NCBI GenBank assembly: GCA_023846275.1
Contig: CM043875.1
Span: 1-64,000, forward strand
DNA length: 64,000 nucleotides
Origin: Vanilla planifolia
Taxonomy: Eukaryota > Streptophyta > Magnoliopsida > Asparagales > Orchidaceae
Direction: 5' to 3'
Translations under genes and position numbers: made by a program
Notes under the pieces: generated by a model
The model's database searches: none
The model's input: the letters and a program-made list of their open reading frames with translations, nothing else
Told to the model about the DNA's origin: nothing
Shown: piece after piece, positions 7,892 to 21,011 of the stretch
Position numbering within the stretch: position 1 is the stretch's first letter
How the letters are laid out: each line of letters begins with the position of its first letter

Positions 7892-10516
7892 CAAAGTTAT
7901 ATAAAACTGTTATAGTCATTTATTAACTATATTTTTTATTTTAAAATCCTAAATTTTATTTGTTGATCACGCAATAATAACTTAGTCTAGAAGGTTTAGA
8001 AAAGAATAAAATTATCAAATATCTAAATTTTTTCTCATAAATAATTATATAAAAATCAAAAAAGTTTAATTTGTTTTACAAATATAATTTAATATATATA
8101 TATATATATATATATTAATTCCTTATGCTAAAAATAAAAAATTACAATTTAACGATTTCTTATGGGTGACATATATAAATATATGTGTAATAAATAGGTT
8201 AAATATAAAATTTTTAAATTTAAGAAGATCCACTACAAATCTATAACATCTGATATAAATTCAATAAATTAACAATGATTGCATGTTAACAATATATGAA
8301 AATATCAAAACATAACTCTTTTTAATATCTCATTTAAATTAAGTTATTAAACTATGATAAAAATTTATTTTTCATAATTCTATTGTGCCAACCAAATCAT
8401 AATCTAATAAAATTTAATTTAAACATTGGACAAAATAGACAAGAAAAGCAACCAAAATATTACATAAATATCCACGTTATTTCTTTTATAATTTAATTCA
8501 TTATATAGTCAATAAAAAAAATAACATGATAAAGGAAATCATATGAGCATCGATTTCTTAAGATTATTTGCTTGATTTCGCAAATACGTTTATTTTAATT
8601 TAAATCTCAAAAAGAAAACGATACGCCTAATACCTTTCATAACTTTTTTTAATAATTATTAATATTTTGTAAAAACATATCTTATAAATAAATATTATTT
8701 TTTTCTCTCCATCTTTTTATTCCTTCTATTTTTCTTTTAGAAATAGCATAAAACTATCACGTCCAAGCATACGCTTTAGTGAAGCATTGAAATTGCCTGA
8801 GTTTGAAGAAGTCTCTTAAATCAATAGCTTTCGATTTGGCGCAAGCGTGAATAATGGTATACTACAAATAATAAACAATTCATTCATTTGAGAATTATCC
8901 AAATAATGTTCTAATTAATGTATGATTTAAAATTAATTAAAAAGTTATTAACGAAGGCAACGCTTTCAACTCAACAGTCTTATTAACGTTGAAGCTGAAA
9001 TACGAAATTATTGTTGTCATAAAATTTTCGACTTCACTTTGAAAAACTTAATTCACTATATTAGTATAATTTTATTTGATGAAAGATTCATTTTGTTATT
9101 ATTAAGTTCATGCTACATTTTAAAAATTTTATATAAATATTTTTTAAATCTTAATTATTTGGACATGAAAAGTACATGTTAAAAAAAGAAATGAATGATA
9201 TTTTTAACAATTAGACTTTCTTTTACTAAATTTAGTATTTTCCATGCATAATTTAATATACAAATATTAATTTGTATTTATTTTATAATTTTTTTTAAAA
9301 ATTTATTATAATTATCATTGAAATTGATTTAAAATTATTGTCATGCTTTGTTTCGTAATTAAAAAAAGACATTTTAGTCAACGATGCGCATATCTTCTTC
9401 TGGATTTCACACCAGAACTACAATCGTGTAAAACGATTTGTAACGACATTAAAGCGAGGCAAAAATCTCGAGTTAACGTCGCAGAATTTTTTCGAGAACA
9501 GATAATTATGAGGGTAATTAATTTAGTAATATGTGTATAAAACATACTGTACAAAAAAAAAAAGATACAAAGTAACAAAACTCTTAAAACATACAACTAT
9601 TTTATTAATGTTTATTGATTATCGAACTATGCAAATAACTATTAAAAATAATTGTTCCTTTTACATATTTTCAACATCTCGATTTTTTTGTATGATAAAA
9701 TCTATTTTTTATTTTTCTTTTATTCTTATTATTTTTGCTGAAATAGATTTGAATAAAATAAAATTGACATAAAATAACTTAAATTCTTAATTTTAAAAAA
9801 TTAAAGTTTGAATCATATAAGTCGTCGTATTTAAAAATAATAATTCTTTTGAAATTTATATAATTATTTTTTTGTTAATTTATATTATTTTAAAACTATA
9901 TAAAATTAGCTTAATAAATAATTTAATAGTTTTAATCATGAGGTTCATGATTTAATATAAATATTTACATAAAACTCAAATCATTAATTTATTCATAAAT
10001 AAGAGTTTACATTTATTTTAAAATTTCTTTTAAAAACTGACGCGTACTGTTTATTTTTTTCAAAACCTCGGAAAAACAAAAAAAGAATTCGGACGGCTTT
10101 TTTTTTATTTTTGTCCGCACAATACATTTACAGCGTGATTATAGGATCTTCGGCATAAACGGCATTATGCGGACGCCGAAAATGGCCAAAATCCGTGAGC
10201 CAACACTCACGCTTTTCCAGCGAAATTGCCGAATCGGAAGGGGCGTTCTGATTTACAAGGTCGCATAGACATATTATGCGGAAACGGCAAAATAACGAAA
10301 GCGGAAAATATGCCACATTTTTTTATTATTGTCGGGATTAACGTAAAATGCGGATAAATCTCGTAAATATTTGCCTGTTTTATTTTTTAAACATTTAGGA
10401 TTTTGAGTAAGACGTTTCCTAAATTTTTTTTTTATTAGTAAAGTATTAAAGCAAACTAAAATATAATTTCTTATCAAAATTTTAAACATATAATATTTTT
10501 TTAAAATATATTATTT
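7892..10516 (+). repeat. Unit 4 (class A1), 2,625 bp
   Basis: Class A1 with (AT)12 at 8092-8115. It appears the same as unit 3 by eye. Confidence 0.97.
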
Positions 10517-13142
10517 CAAAGTTATATAAAACTGTTATAGTCATTTATTAACTATATTTTTTATTTTAAAATCCTAAATTTTATTTGTTGATCACGCGAT
10601 AATAACTTAGTCTAGAAGGTTTAGAAAAGAATAAAATTATCAAATATCTAAATTTTTTCTCATAAATAATTATATAAAAATCAAAAAAGTTTAATTTGTT
10701 TTACAAATATAATTTAATATATATATATATATATATATATTAATTCCTTATGCTAAAAATAAAAAATTACAATTTAACGATTTCTTATGGGTGACATATA
10801 TAAATATATGTGTAATAAATAGGTTAAATATAAAATTTTTAAATTTAAGAAGATCCACTACAAATCTATAACATCTGATATAAATTCAATAAATTAACAA
10901 TGATTGCATGTTAACAATATATGAAAATATCAAAACATAACTCTTTTTAATATCTCATTTAAATTAAGTTATTAAACTATGATAAAAATTTATTTTTCAT
11001 AATTCTATTGTGCCAACCAAATCATAATCTAATAAAATTTAATTTAAACATTGGACAAAATAGACAAGAAAAGCAACCAAAATATTACATAAATATCCAC
11101 GTTATTTCTTTTATAATTTAATTCATTATATAGTCAATAAAAAAAATAACATGATAAAGGAAATCATATGAGCATCGATTTCTTAAGATTATTTGCTTGA
11201 TTTCGCAAATACGTTTATTTTAATTTAAATCTCAAAAAGAAAACGATACGCCTAATACCTTTCATAACTTTTTTTAATAATTATTAATATTTTGTAAAAA
11301 CATATCTTATAAATAAATATTATTTTTTTCTCTCCATCTTTTTATTCCTTCTATTTTTCTTTTAGAAATAGCATAAAACTATCACGTCCAAGCATACGCT
11401 TTAGTGAAGCATTGAAATTGCCTGAGTTTGAAGAAGTCTCTTAAATCAATAGCTTTCGATTTGGCGCAAGCGTGAATAATGGTATACTACAAATAATAAA
11501 CAATTCATTCATTTGAGAATTATCCAAATAATGTTCTAATTAATGTATGATTTAAAATTAATTAAAAAGTTATTAACGAAGGCAACGCTTTCAACTCAAC
11601 AGTCTTATTAACGTTGAAGCTGAAATACGAAATTATTGTTGTCATAAAATTTTCGACTTCACTTTGAAAAACTTAATTCACTATATTAGTATAATTTTAT
11701 TTGATGAAAGATTCATTTTGTTATTATTAAGTTCATGCTACATTTTAAAAATTTTATATAAATATTTTTTAAATCTTAATTATTTGGACATGAAAAGTAC
11801 ATGTTAAAAAAAGAAATGAATGATATTTTTAACAATTAGACTTTCTTTTACTAAATTTAGTATTTTCCATGCATAATTTAATATACAAATATTAATTTGT
11901 ATTTATTTTATAATTTTTTTTAAAAATTTATTATAATTATCATTGAAATTGATTTAAAATTATTGTCATGCTTTGTTTCGTAATTAAAAAAAGACATTTT
12001 AGTCAACGATGCGCATATCTTCTTCTGGATTTCACACCAGAACTACAATCGTGTAAAACGATTTGTAACGACATTAAAGCGAGGCAAAAATCTCGAGTTA
12101 ACGTCGCAGAATTTTTTCGAGAACAGATAATTATGAGGGTAATTAATTTAGTAATATGTGTATAAAACATACTGTACAAAAAAAAAAAGATACAAAGTAA
12201 CAAAACTCTTAAAACATACAACTATTTTATTAATGTTTATTGATTATCGAACTATGCAAATAACTATTAAAAATAATTGTTCCTTTTACATATTTTCAAC
12301 ATCTCGATTTTTTTGTATGATAAAATCTATTTTTTATTTTTCTTTTATTCTTATTATTTTTGCTGAAATAGATTTGAATAAAATAAAATTGACATAAAAT
12401 AACTTAAATTCTTAATTTTAAAAAATTAAAGTTTGAATCATATAAGTCGTCGTATTTAAAAATAATAATTCTTTTGAAATTTATATAATTATTTTTTTGT
12501 TAATTTATATTATTTTAAAACTATATAAAATTAGCTTAATAAATAATTTAATAGTTTTAATCATGAGGTTCATGATTTAATATAAATATTTACATAAAAC
12601 TCAAATCATTAATTTATTCATAAATAAGAGTTTACATTTATTTTAAAATTTCTTTTAAAAACTGACGCGTACTGTTTATTTTTTTCAAAACCTCGGAAAA
12701 ACAAAAAAAGAATTCGGACGGCTTTTTTTTTATTTTTGTCCGCACAATACATTTACAGCGTGATTATAGGATCTTCGGCATAAACGGCATTATGCGGACG
12801 CCGAAAATGGCCAAAATCCGTGAGCCAACACTCACGCTTTTCCAGCGAAATTGCCGAATCGGAAGGGGCGTTCTGATTTACAAGGTCGCATAGACATATT
12901 ATGCGGAAACGGCAAAATAACGAAAGCGGAAAATATGCCACATTTTTTTATTATTGTCGGGATTAACGTAAAATGCGGATAAATCTCGTAAATATTTGCC
13001 TGTTTTATTTTTTAAACATTTAGGATTTTGAGTAAGACGTTTCCTAAATTTTCTTTTTTATTAGTAAAGTATTAAAGCAAACTAAAATATAATTTCTTAT
13101 CAAAATTTTAAACATATAATATTTTTTTAAAATATATTATTT
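10517..13142 (+). repeat. Unit 5 (class A1), 2,626 bp
   Basis: Class A1 with (AT)12. It is the first unit with CACGCGATAA in place of CACGCAATAA near 10597, a change shared by units 5-8. It also has the C inside the T run near 13050 that is otherwise seen only in unit 2. Confidence 0.97.
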
Positions 13143-15765
13143 CAAAGTTATATAAAACTGTTATAGTCATTTATTAACTATATTTTTTATTTTAAAATCC
13201 TAAATTTTATTTGTTGATCACGCGATAATAACTTAGTCTAGAAGGTTTAGAAAAGAATAAAATTATCAAATATCTAAATTTTTTCTCATAAATAATTATA
13301 TAAAAATCAAAAAAGTTTAATTTGTTTTACAAATATAATTTAATATATATATATATATATATATTAATTCCTTATGCTAAAAATAAAAAATTACAATTTA
13401 ACGATTTCTTATGGGTGACATATATAAATATATGTGTAATAAATAGGTTAAATATAAAATTTTTAAATTTAAGAAGATCCACTACAAATCTATAACATCT
13501 GATATAAATTCAATAAATTAACAATGATTGCATGTTAACAATATATGAAAATATCAAAACATAACTCTTTTTAATATCTCATTTAAATTAAGTTATTAAA
13601 CTATGATAAAAATTTATTTTTCATAATTCTATTGTGCCAACCAAATCATAATCTAATAAAATTTAATTTAAACATTGGACAAAATAGACAAGAAAAGCAA
13701 CCAAAATATTACATAAATATCCACGTTATTTCTTTTATAATTTAATTCATTATATAGTCAATAAAAAAAATAACATGATAAAGGAAATCATATGAGCATC
13801 GATTTCTTAAGATTATTTGCTTGATTTCGCAAATACGTTTATTTTAATTTAAATCTCAAAAAGAAAACGATACGCCTAATACCTTTCATAACTTTTTTTA
13901 ATAATTATTAATATTTTGTAAAAACATATCTTATAAATAAATATTATTTTTTTCTCTCCATCTTTTTATTCCTTCTATTTTTCTTTTAGAAATAGCATAA
14001 AACTATCACGTCCAAGCATACGCTTTAGTGAAGCATTGAAATTGCCTGAGTTTGAAGAAGTCTCTTAAATCAATAGCTTTCGATTTGGCGCAAGCGTGAA
14101 TAATGGTATACTACAAATAATAAACAATTCATTCATTTGAGAATTATCCAAATAATGTTCTAATTAATGTATGATTTAAAATTAATTAAAAAGTTATTAA
14201 CGAAGGCAACGCTTTCAACTCAACAGTCTTATTAACGTTGAAGCTGAAATACGAAATTATTGTTGTCATAAAATTTTCGACTTCACTTTGAAAAACTTAA
14301 TTCACTATATTAGTATAATTTTATTTGATGAAAGATTCATTTTGTTATTATTAAGTTCATGCTACATTTTAAAAATTTTATATAAATATTTTTTAAATCT
14401 TAATTATTTGGACATGAAAAGTACATGTTAAAAAAAGAAATGAATGATATTTTTAACAATTAGACTTTCTTTTACTAAATTTAGTATTTTCCATGCATAA
14501 TTTAATATACAAATATTAATTTGTATTTATTTTATAATTTTTTTTAAAAATTTATTATAATTATCATTGAAATTGATTTAAAATTATTGTCATGCTTTGT
14601 TTCGTAATTAAAAAAAGACATTTTAGTCAACGATGCGCATATCTTCTTCTGGATTTCACACCAGAACTACAATCGTGTAAAACGATTTGTAACGACATTA
14701 AAGCGAGGCAAAAATCTCGAGTTAACGTCGCAGAATTTTTTCGAGAACAGATAATTATGAGGGTAATTAATTTAGTAATATGTGTATAAAACATACTGTA
14801 CAAAAAAAAAAAGATACAAAGTAACAAAACTCTTAAAACATACAACTATTTTATTAATGTTTATTGATTATCGAACTATGCAAATAACTATTAAAAATAA
14901 TTGTTCCTTTTACATATTTTCAACATCTCGATTTTTTTGTATGATAAAATCTATTTTTTATTTTTCTTTTATTCTTATTATTTTTGCTGAAATAGATTTG
15001 AATAAAATAAAATTGACATAAAATAACTTAAATTCTTAATTTTAAAAAATTAAAGTTTGAATCATATAAGTCGTCGTATTTAAAAATAATAATTCTTTTG
15101 AAATTTATATAATTATTTTTTTGTTAATTTATATTATTTTAAAACTATATAAAATTAGCTTAATAAATAATTTAATAGTTTTAATCATGAGGTTCATGAT
15201 TTAATATAAATATTTACATAAAACTCAAATCATTAATTTATTCATAAATAAGAGTTTACATTTATTTTAAAATTTCTTTTAAAAACTGACGCGTACTGTT
15301 TATTTTTTTCAAAACCTCGGAAAAACAAAAAAAGAATTCGGACGGCTTTTTTTTTATTTTTGTCCGCACAATACATTTACAGCGTGATTATAGGATCTTC
15401 GGCATAAACGGCATTATGCGGACGCCGAAAATGGCCAAAATCCGTGAGCCAACACTCACGCTTTTCCAGCGAAATTGCCGAATCGGAAGGGGCGTTCTGA
15501 TTTACAAGGTCGCATAGACATATTATGCGGAAACGGCAAAATAACGAAAGCGGAAAATATGCCACATTTTTTTATTATTGTCGGGATTAACGTAAAATGC
15601 GGATAAATCTCGTAAATATTTGCCTGTTTTATTTTTTAAACATTTAGGATTTTGAGTAAGACGTTTCCTAAATTTTTTTTTTATTAGTAAAGTATTAAAG
15701 CAAACTAAAATATAATTTCTTATCAAAATTTTAAACATATAATATTTTTTTAAAATATATTATTT
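13143..15765 (+). repeat. Unit 6 (class A1), 2,623 bp
   Basis: Class A1 with (AT)11 and the CACGCGATAA variant near 13221. Confidence 0.97.
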
Positions 15766-18388
15766 CAAAGTTATATAAAACTGTTATAGTCATTTATTAA
15801 CTATATTTTTTATTTTAAAATACTAAATTTTATTTGTTGATCACGCGATAATAACTTAGTCTAGAAGGTTTAGAAAAGAATAAAATTATCAAATATCTAA
15901 ATTTTTTCTCATAAATAATTATATAAAAATCAAAAAAGTTTAATTTGTTTTACAAATATAATTTAATATATATATATATATATATATTAATTCCTTATGC
16001 TAAAAATAAAAAATTACAATTTAACGATTTCTTATGGGTGACATATATAAATATATGTGTAATAAATAGGTTAAATATAAAATTTTTAAATTTAAGAAGA
16101 TCCACTACAAATCTATAACATCTGATATAAATTCAATAAATTAACAATGATTGCATGTTAACAATATATGAAAATATCAAAACATAACTCTTTTTAATAT
16201 CTCATTTAAATTAAGTTATTAAACTATGATAAAAATTTATTTTTCATAATTCTATTGTGCCAACCAAATCATAATCTAATAAAATTTAATTTAAACATTG
16301 GACAAAATAGACAAGAAAAGCAACCAAAATATTACATAAATATCCACGTTATTTCTTTTATAATTTAATTCATTATATAGTCAATAAAAAAAATAACATG
16401 ATAAAGGAAATCATATGAGCATCGATTTCTTAAGATTATTTGCTTGATTTCGCAAATACGTTTATTTTAATTTAAATCTCAAAAAGAAAACGATACGCCT
16501 AATACCTTTCATAACTTTTTTTAATAATTATTAATATTTTGTAAAAACATATCTTATAAATAAATATTATTTTTTTCTCTCCATCTTTTTATTCCTTCTA
16601 TTTTTCTTTTAGAAATAGCATAAAACTATCACGTCCAAGCATACGCTTTAGTGAAGCATTGAAATTGCCTGAGTTTGAAGAAGTCTCTTAAATCAATAGC
16701 TTTCGATTTGGCGCAAGCGTGAATAATGGTATACTACAAATAATAAACAATTCATTCATTTGAGAATTATCCAAATAATGTTCTAATTAATGTATGATTT
16801 AAAATTAATTAAAAAGTTATTAACGAAGGCAACGCTTTCAACTCAACAGTCTTATTAACGTTGAAGCTGAAATACGAAATTATTGTTGTCATAAAATTTT
16901 CGACTTCACTTTGAAAAACTTAATTCACTATATTAGTATAATTTTATTTGATGAAAGATTCATTTTGTTATTATTAAGTTCATGCTACATTTTAAAAATT
17001 TTATATAAATATTTTTTAAATCTTAATTATTTGGACATGAAAAGTACATGTTAAAAAAAGAAATGAATGATATTTTTAACAATTAGACTTTCTTTTACTA
17101 AATTTAGTATTTTCCATGCATAATTTAATATACAAATATTAATTTGTATTTATTTTATAATTTTTTTTAAAAATTTATTATAATTATCATTGAAATTGAT
17201 TTAAAATTATTGTCATGCTTTGTTTCGTAATTAAAAAAAGACATTTTAGTCAACGATGCGCATATCTTCTTCTGGATTTCACACCAGAACTACAATCGTG
17301 TAAAACGATTTGTAACGACATTAAAGCGAGGCAAAAATCTCGAGTTAACGTCGCAGAATTTTTTCGAGAACAGATAATTATGAGGGTAATTAATTTAGTA
17401 ATATGTGTATAAAACATACTGTACAAAAAAAAAAAGATACAAAGTAACAAAACTCTTAAAACATACAACTATTTTATTAATGTTTATTGATTATCGAACT
17501 ATGCAAATAACTATTAAAAATAATTGTTCCTTTTACATATTTTCAACATCTCGATTTTTTTGTATGATAAAATCTATTTTTTATTTTTCTTTTATTCTTA
17601 TTATTTTTGCTGAAATAGATTTGAATAAAATAAAATTGACATAAAATAACTTAAATTCTTAATTTTAAAAAATTAAAGTTTGAATCATATAAGTCGTCGT
17701 ATTTAAAAATAATAATTCTTTTGAAATTTATATAATTATTTTTTTGTTAATTTATATTATTTTAAAACTATATAAAATTAGCTTAATAAATAATTTAATA
17801 GTTTTAATCATGAGGTTCATGATTTAATATAAATATTTACATAAAACTCAAATCATTAATTTATTCATAAATAAGAGTTTACATTTATTTTAAAATTTCT
17901 TTTAAAAACTGACGCGTACTGTTTATTTTTTTCAAAACCTCGGAAAAACAAAAAAAGAATTCGGACGGCTTTTTTTTTATTTTTGTCCGCACAATACATT
18001 TACAGCGTGATTATAGGATCTTCGGCATAAACGGCATTATGCGGACGCCGAAAATGGCCAAAATCCGTGAGCCAACACTCACGCTTTTCCAGCGAAATTG
18101 CCGAATCGGAAGGGGCGTTCTGATTTACAAGGTCGCATAGACATATTATGCGGAAACGGCAAAATAACGAAAGCGGAAAATATGCCACATTTTTTTATTA
18201 TTGTCGGGATTAACGTAAAATGCGGATAAATCTCGTAAATATTTGCCTGTTTTATTTTTTAAACATTTAGGATTTTGAGTAAGACGTTTCCTAAATTTTT
18301 TTTTTATTAGTAAAGTATTAAAGCAAACTAAAATATAATTTCTTATCAAAATTTTAAACATATAATATTTTTTTAAAATATATTATTT
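15766..18388 (+). repeat. Unit 7 (class A1), 2,623 bp
   Basis: Class A1 with (AT)11 and CACGCGATAA. It has a private C-to-A change near 15822 (AAAATACTAAAT instead of AAAATCCTAAAT). Confidence 0.97.
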
Positions 18389-21011
18389 CAAAGTTATATA
18401 AAACTGTTATAGTCATTTATTAACTATATTTTTTATTTTAAAATCCTAAATTTTATTTGTTGATCACGCGATAATAACTTAGTCTAGAAGGTTTAGAAAA
18501 GAATAAAATTATCAAATATCTAAATTTTTTCTCATAAATAATTATATAAAAATCAAAAAAGTTTAATTTGTTTTACAAATATAATTTAATATATATATAT
18601 ATATATATATTAATTCCTTATGCTAAAAATTAAAAATTACAATTTAACGATTTCTTATGGGTGACATATATAAATATATGTGTAATAAATAGGTTAAATA
18701 TAAAATTTTTAAATTTAAGAAGATCCACTACAAATCTATAACATCTGATATAAATTCAATAAATTAACAATGATTGCATGTTAACAATATATGAAAATAT
18801 CAAAACATAACTCTTTTTAATATCTCATTTAAATTAAGTTATTAAACTATGATAAAAATTTATTTTTCATAATTCTATTGTGCCAACCAAATCATAATCT
18901 AATAAAATTTAATTTAAACATTGGACAAAATAGACAAGAAAAGCAACCAAAATATTACATAAATATCCACGTTATTTCTTTTATAATTTAATTCATTATA
19001 TAGTCAATAAAAAAAATAACATGATAAAGGAAATCATATGAGCATCGATTTCTTAAGATTATTTGCTTGATTTCGCAAATACGTTTATTTTAATTTAAAT
19101 CTCAAAAAGAAAACGATACGCCTAATACCTTTCATAACTTTTTTTAATAATTATTAATATTTTGTAAAAACATATCTTATAAATAAATATTATTTTTTTC
19201 TCTCCATCTTTTTATTCCTTCTATTTTTCTTTTAGAAATAGCATAAAACTATCACGTCCAAGCATACGCTTTAGTGAAGCATTGAAATTGCCTGAGTTTG
19301 AAGAAGTCTCTTAAATCAATAGCTTTCGATTTGGCGCAAGCGTGAATAATGGTATACTACAAATAATAAACAATTCATTCATTTGAGAATTATCCAAATA
19401 ATGTTCTAATTAATGTATGATTTAAAATTAATTAAAAAGTTATTAACGAAGGCAACGCTTTCAACTCAACAGTCTTATTAACGTTGAAGCTGAAATACGA
19501 AATTATTGTTGTCATAAAATTTTCGACTTCACTTTGAAAAACTTAATTCACTATATTAGTATAATTTTATTTGATGAAAGATTCATTTTGTTATTATTAA
19601 GTTCATGCTACATTTTAAAAATTTTATATAAATATTTTTTAAATCTTAATTATTTGGACATGAAAAGTACTTGTTAAAAAAAGAAATGAATGATATTTTT
19701 AACAATTAGACTTTCTTTTACTAAATTTAGTATTTTCCATGCATAATTTAATATACAAATATTAATTTGTATTTATTTTATAATTTTTTTTAAAAATTTA
19801 TTATAATTATCATTGAAATTGATTTAAAATTATTGTCATGCTTTGTTTCGTAATTAAAAAAAGACATTTTAGTCAACGATGCGCATATCTTCTTCTGGAT
19901 TTCACACCAGAACTACAATCGTATAAAACGATTTGTAACGACATTAAAGCGAGGCAAAAATCTCGAGTTAACGTCGCAGAATTTTTTCGAGAACAGATAA
20001 TTATGAGGGTAATTAATTTAGTAATATGTATATAAAACATACTGTACAAAAAAAAAAGATACAAAGTAACAAAACTCTTAAAACATACAACTATTTTATT
20101 AATGTTTATCGATTATCGAACTATGCAAATAACTATTAAAAATAATTGTTCCTTTTACATATTTTCAACATTTCGATTTTTTTGTATAATAAAATTTTAT
20201 TTTTTATTTTTCTTTTATTCTTATTATTTTTGCTCAAATAGATTTGAATAAAATAAAATTGACATAAAATAACTTAAATTCTTAATTTTAAAAAATTAAA
20301 GTTTGAATCATATAAGTCGTCGTATTTAAAAATAATAATTCTTTTGAAATTTATATAATTATTTTTTTGTTAATTTATATTATTTTAAAACTATATAAAA
20401 TTAGCTTAATAAATAATTTAATAGTTTTAATAATGAGGTTCATGATTTAATATAAATATTTACATAAAACTCAAATCATTAATTTATTCATAAATAAGAG
20501 TTTACATTTATTTTAAAATTTCTTTTAAAAACTGACGCGTACTGTTTATTTTTTTCAAAACTTCGAAAAAACAAAAAAAGAATTCGGACGGCTTTTTTTT
20601 TATTTTTGTCCGCACAATACATTTACAGCGTGATTATAGGATCTTCCGCATAAACGGCATTATTCGGACGCCGAAAATGCCCAAAATCCGTGAGCGGACA
20701 CTCACGCTTTTCCAGCGAAATTGCCGAATCGGAGGGGGCGTTCTGATTTACAAGGTCGCATAGACATATTATGCGGAAACGGCAAAATAACGAAAGCGGA
20801 AAATATGCCACATTTTTTTATTATTTTCGGGATTAACGTAAAATGCGGATAAATCTCGTAAATATTTGCCTGTTTTATTTTTTAAATATTTAGGATTTTG
20901 AGTAAGACGTTTCCTAAATTTTTTTTTTATTAGTAAAGTATTAAAGCAAACTAAAATATAATTTCTTATCAAAATTTTAAACATATAATATTTTTTTAAA
21001 ATATATTATTT
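18389..21011 (+). repeat. Unit 8, recombinant A1 front / B back, 2,623 bp
   Basis: The front has A1 markers: AATAGGTT, TTTCTTAAG, TTTGCTTGA, AAACTATCACG, ATTCATTTGAG, TTATTAACGAAGG. The last clear A marker is near 19450. From ACTTGTT at 19671 onward it has B-type markers: CGTATAAAAC, TTTATCGATT, GCTCAAATAG, CTTCGAAAAAAC. Its GC island also has changes found in no other unit: TTATTCGG near 20660, ATGCCCAAA, and hairpin loop CGGACA. Confidence 0.96.

Larger units (their letters stand above)
21..19450. other. Class A1 block
   Basis: Units 1-7 and the front of unit 8 share AATAGGTT, TTTCTTAAG, AAACTATCACG, ACATGTT, GTGTATAAAAC, CCTCGG and loop CCAACA, and differ from each other mainly by the AT count and single changes. 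Confidence 0.85.
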
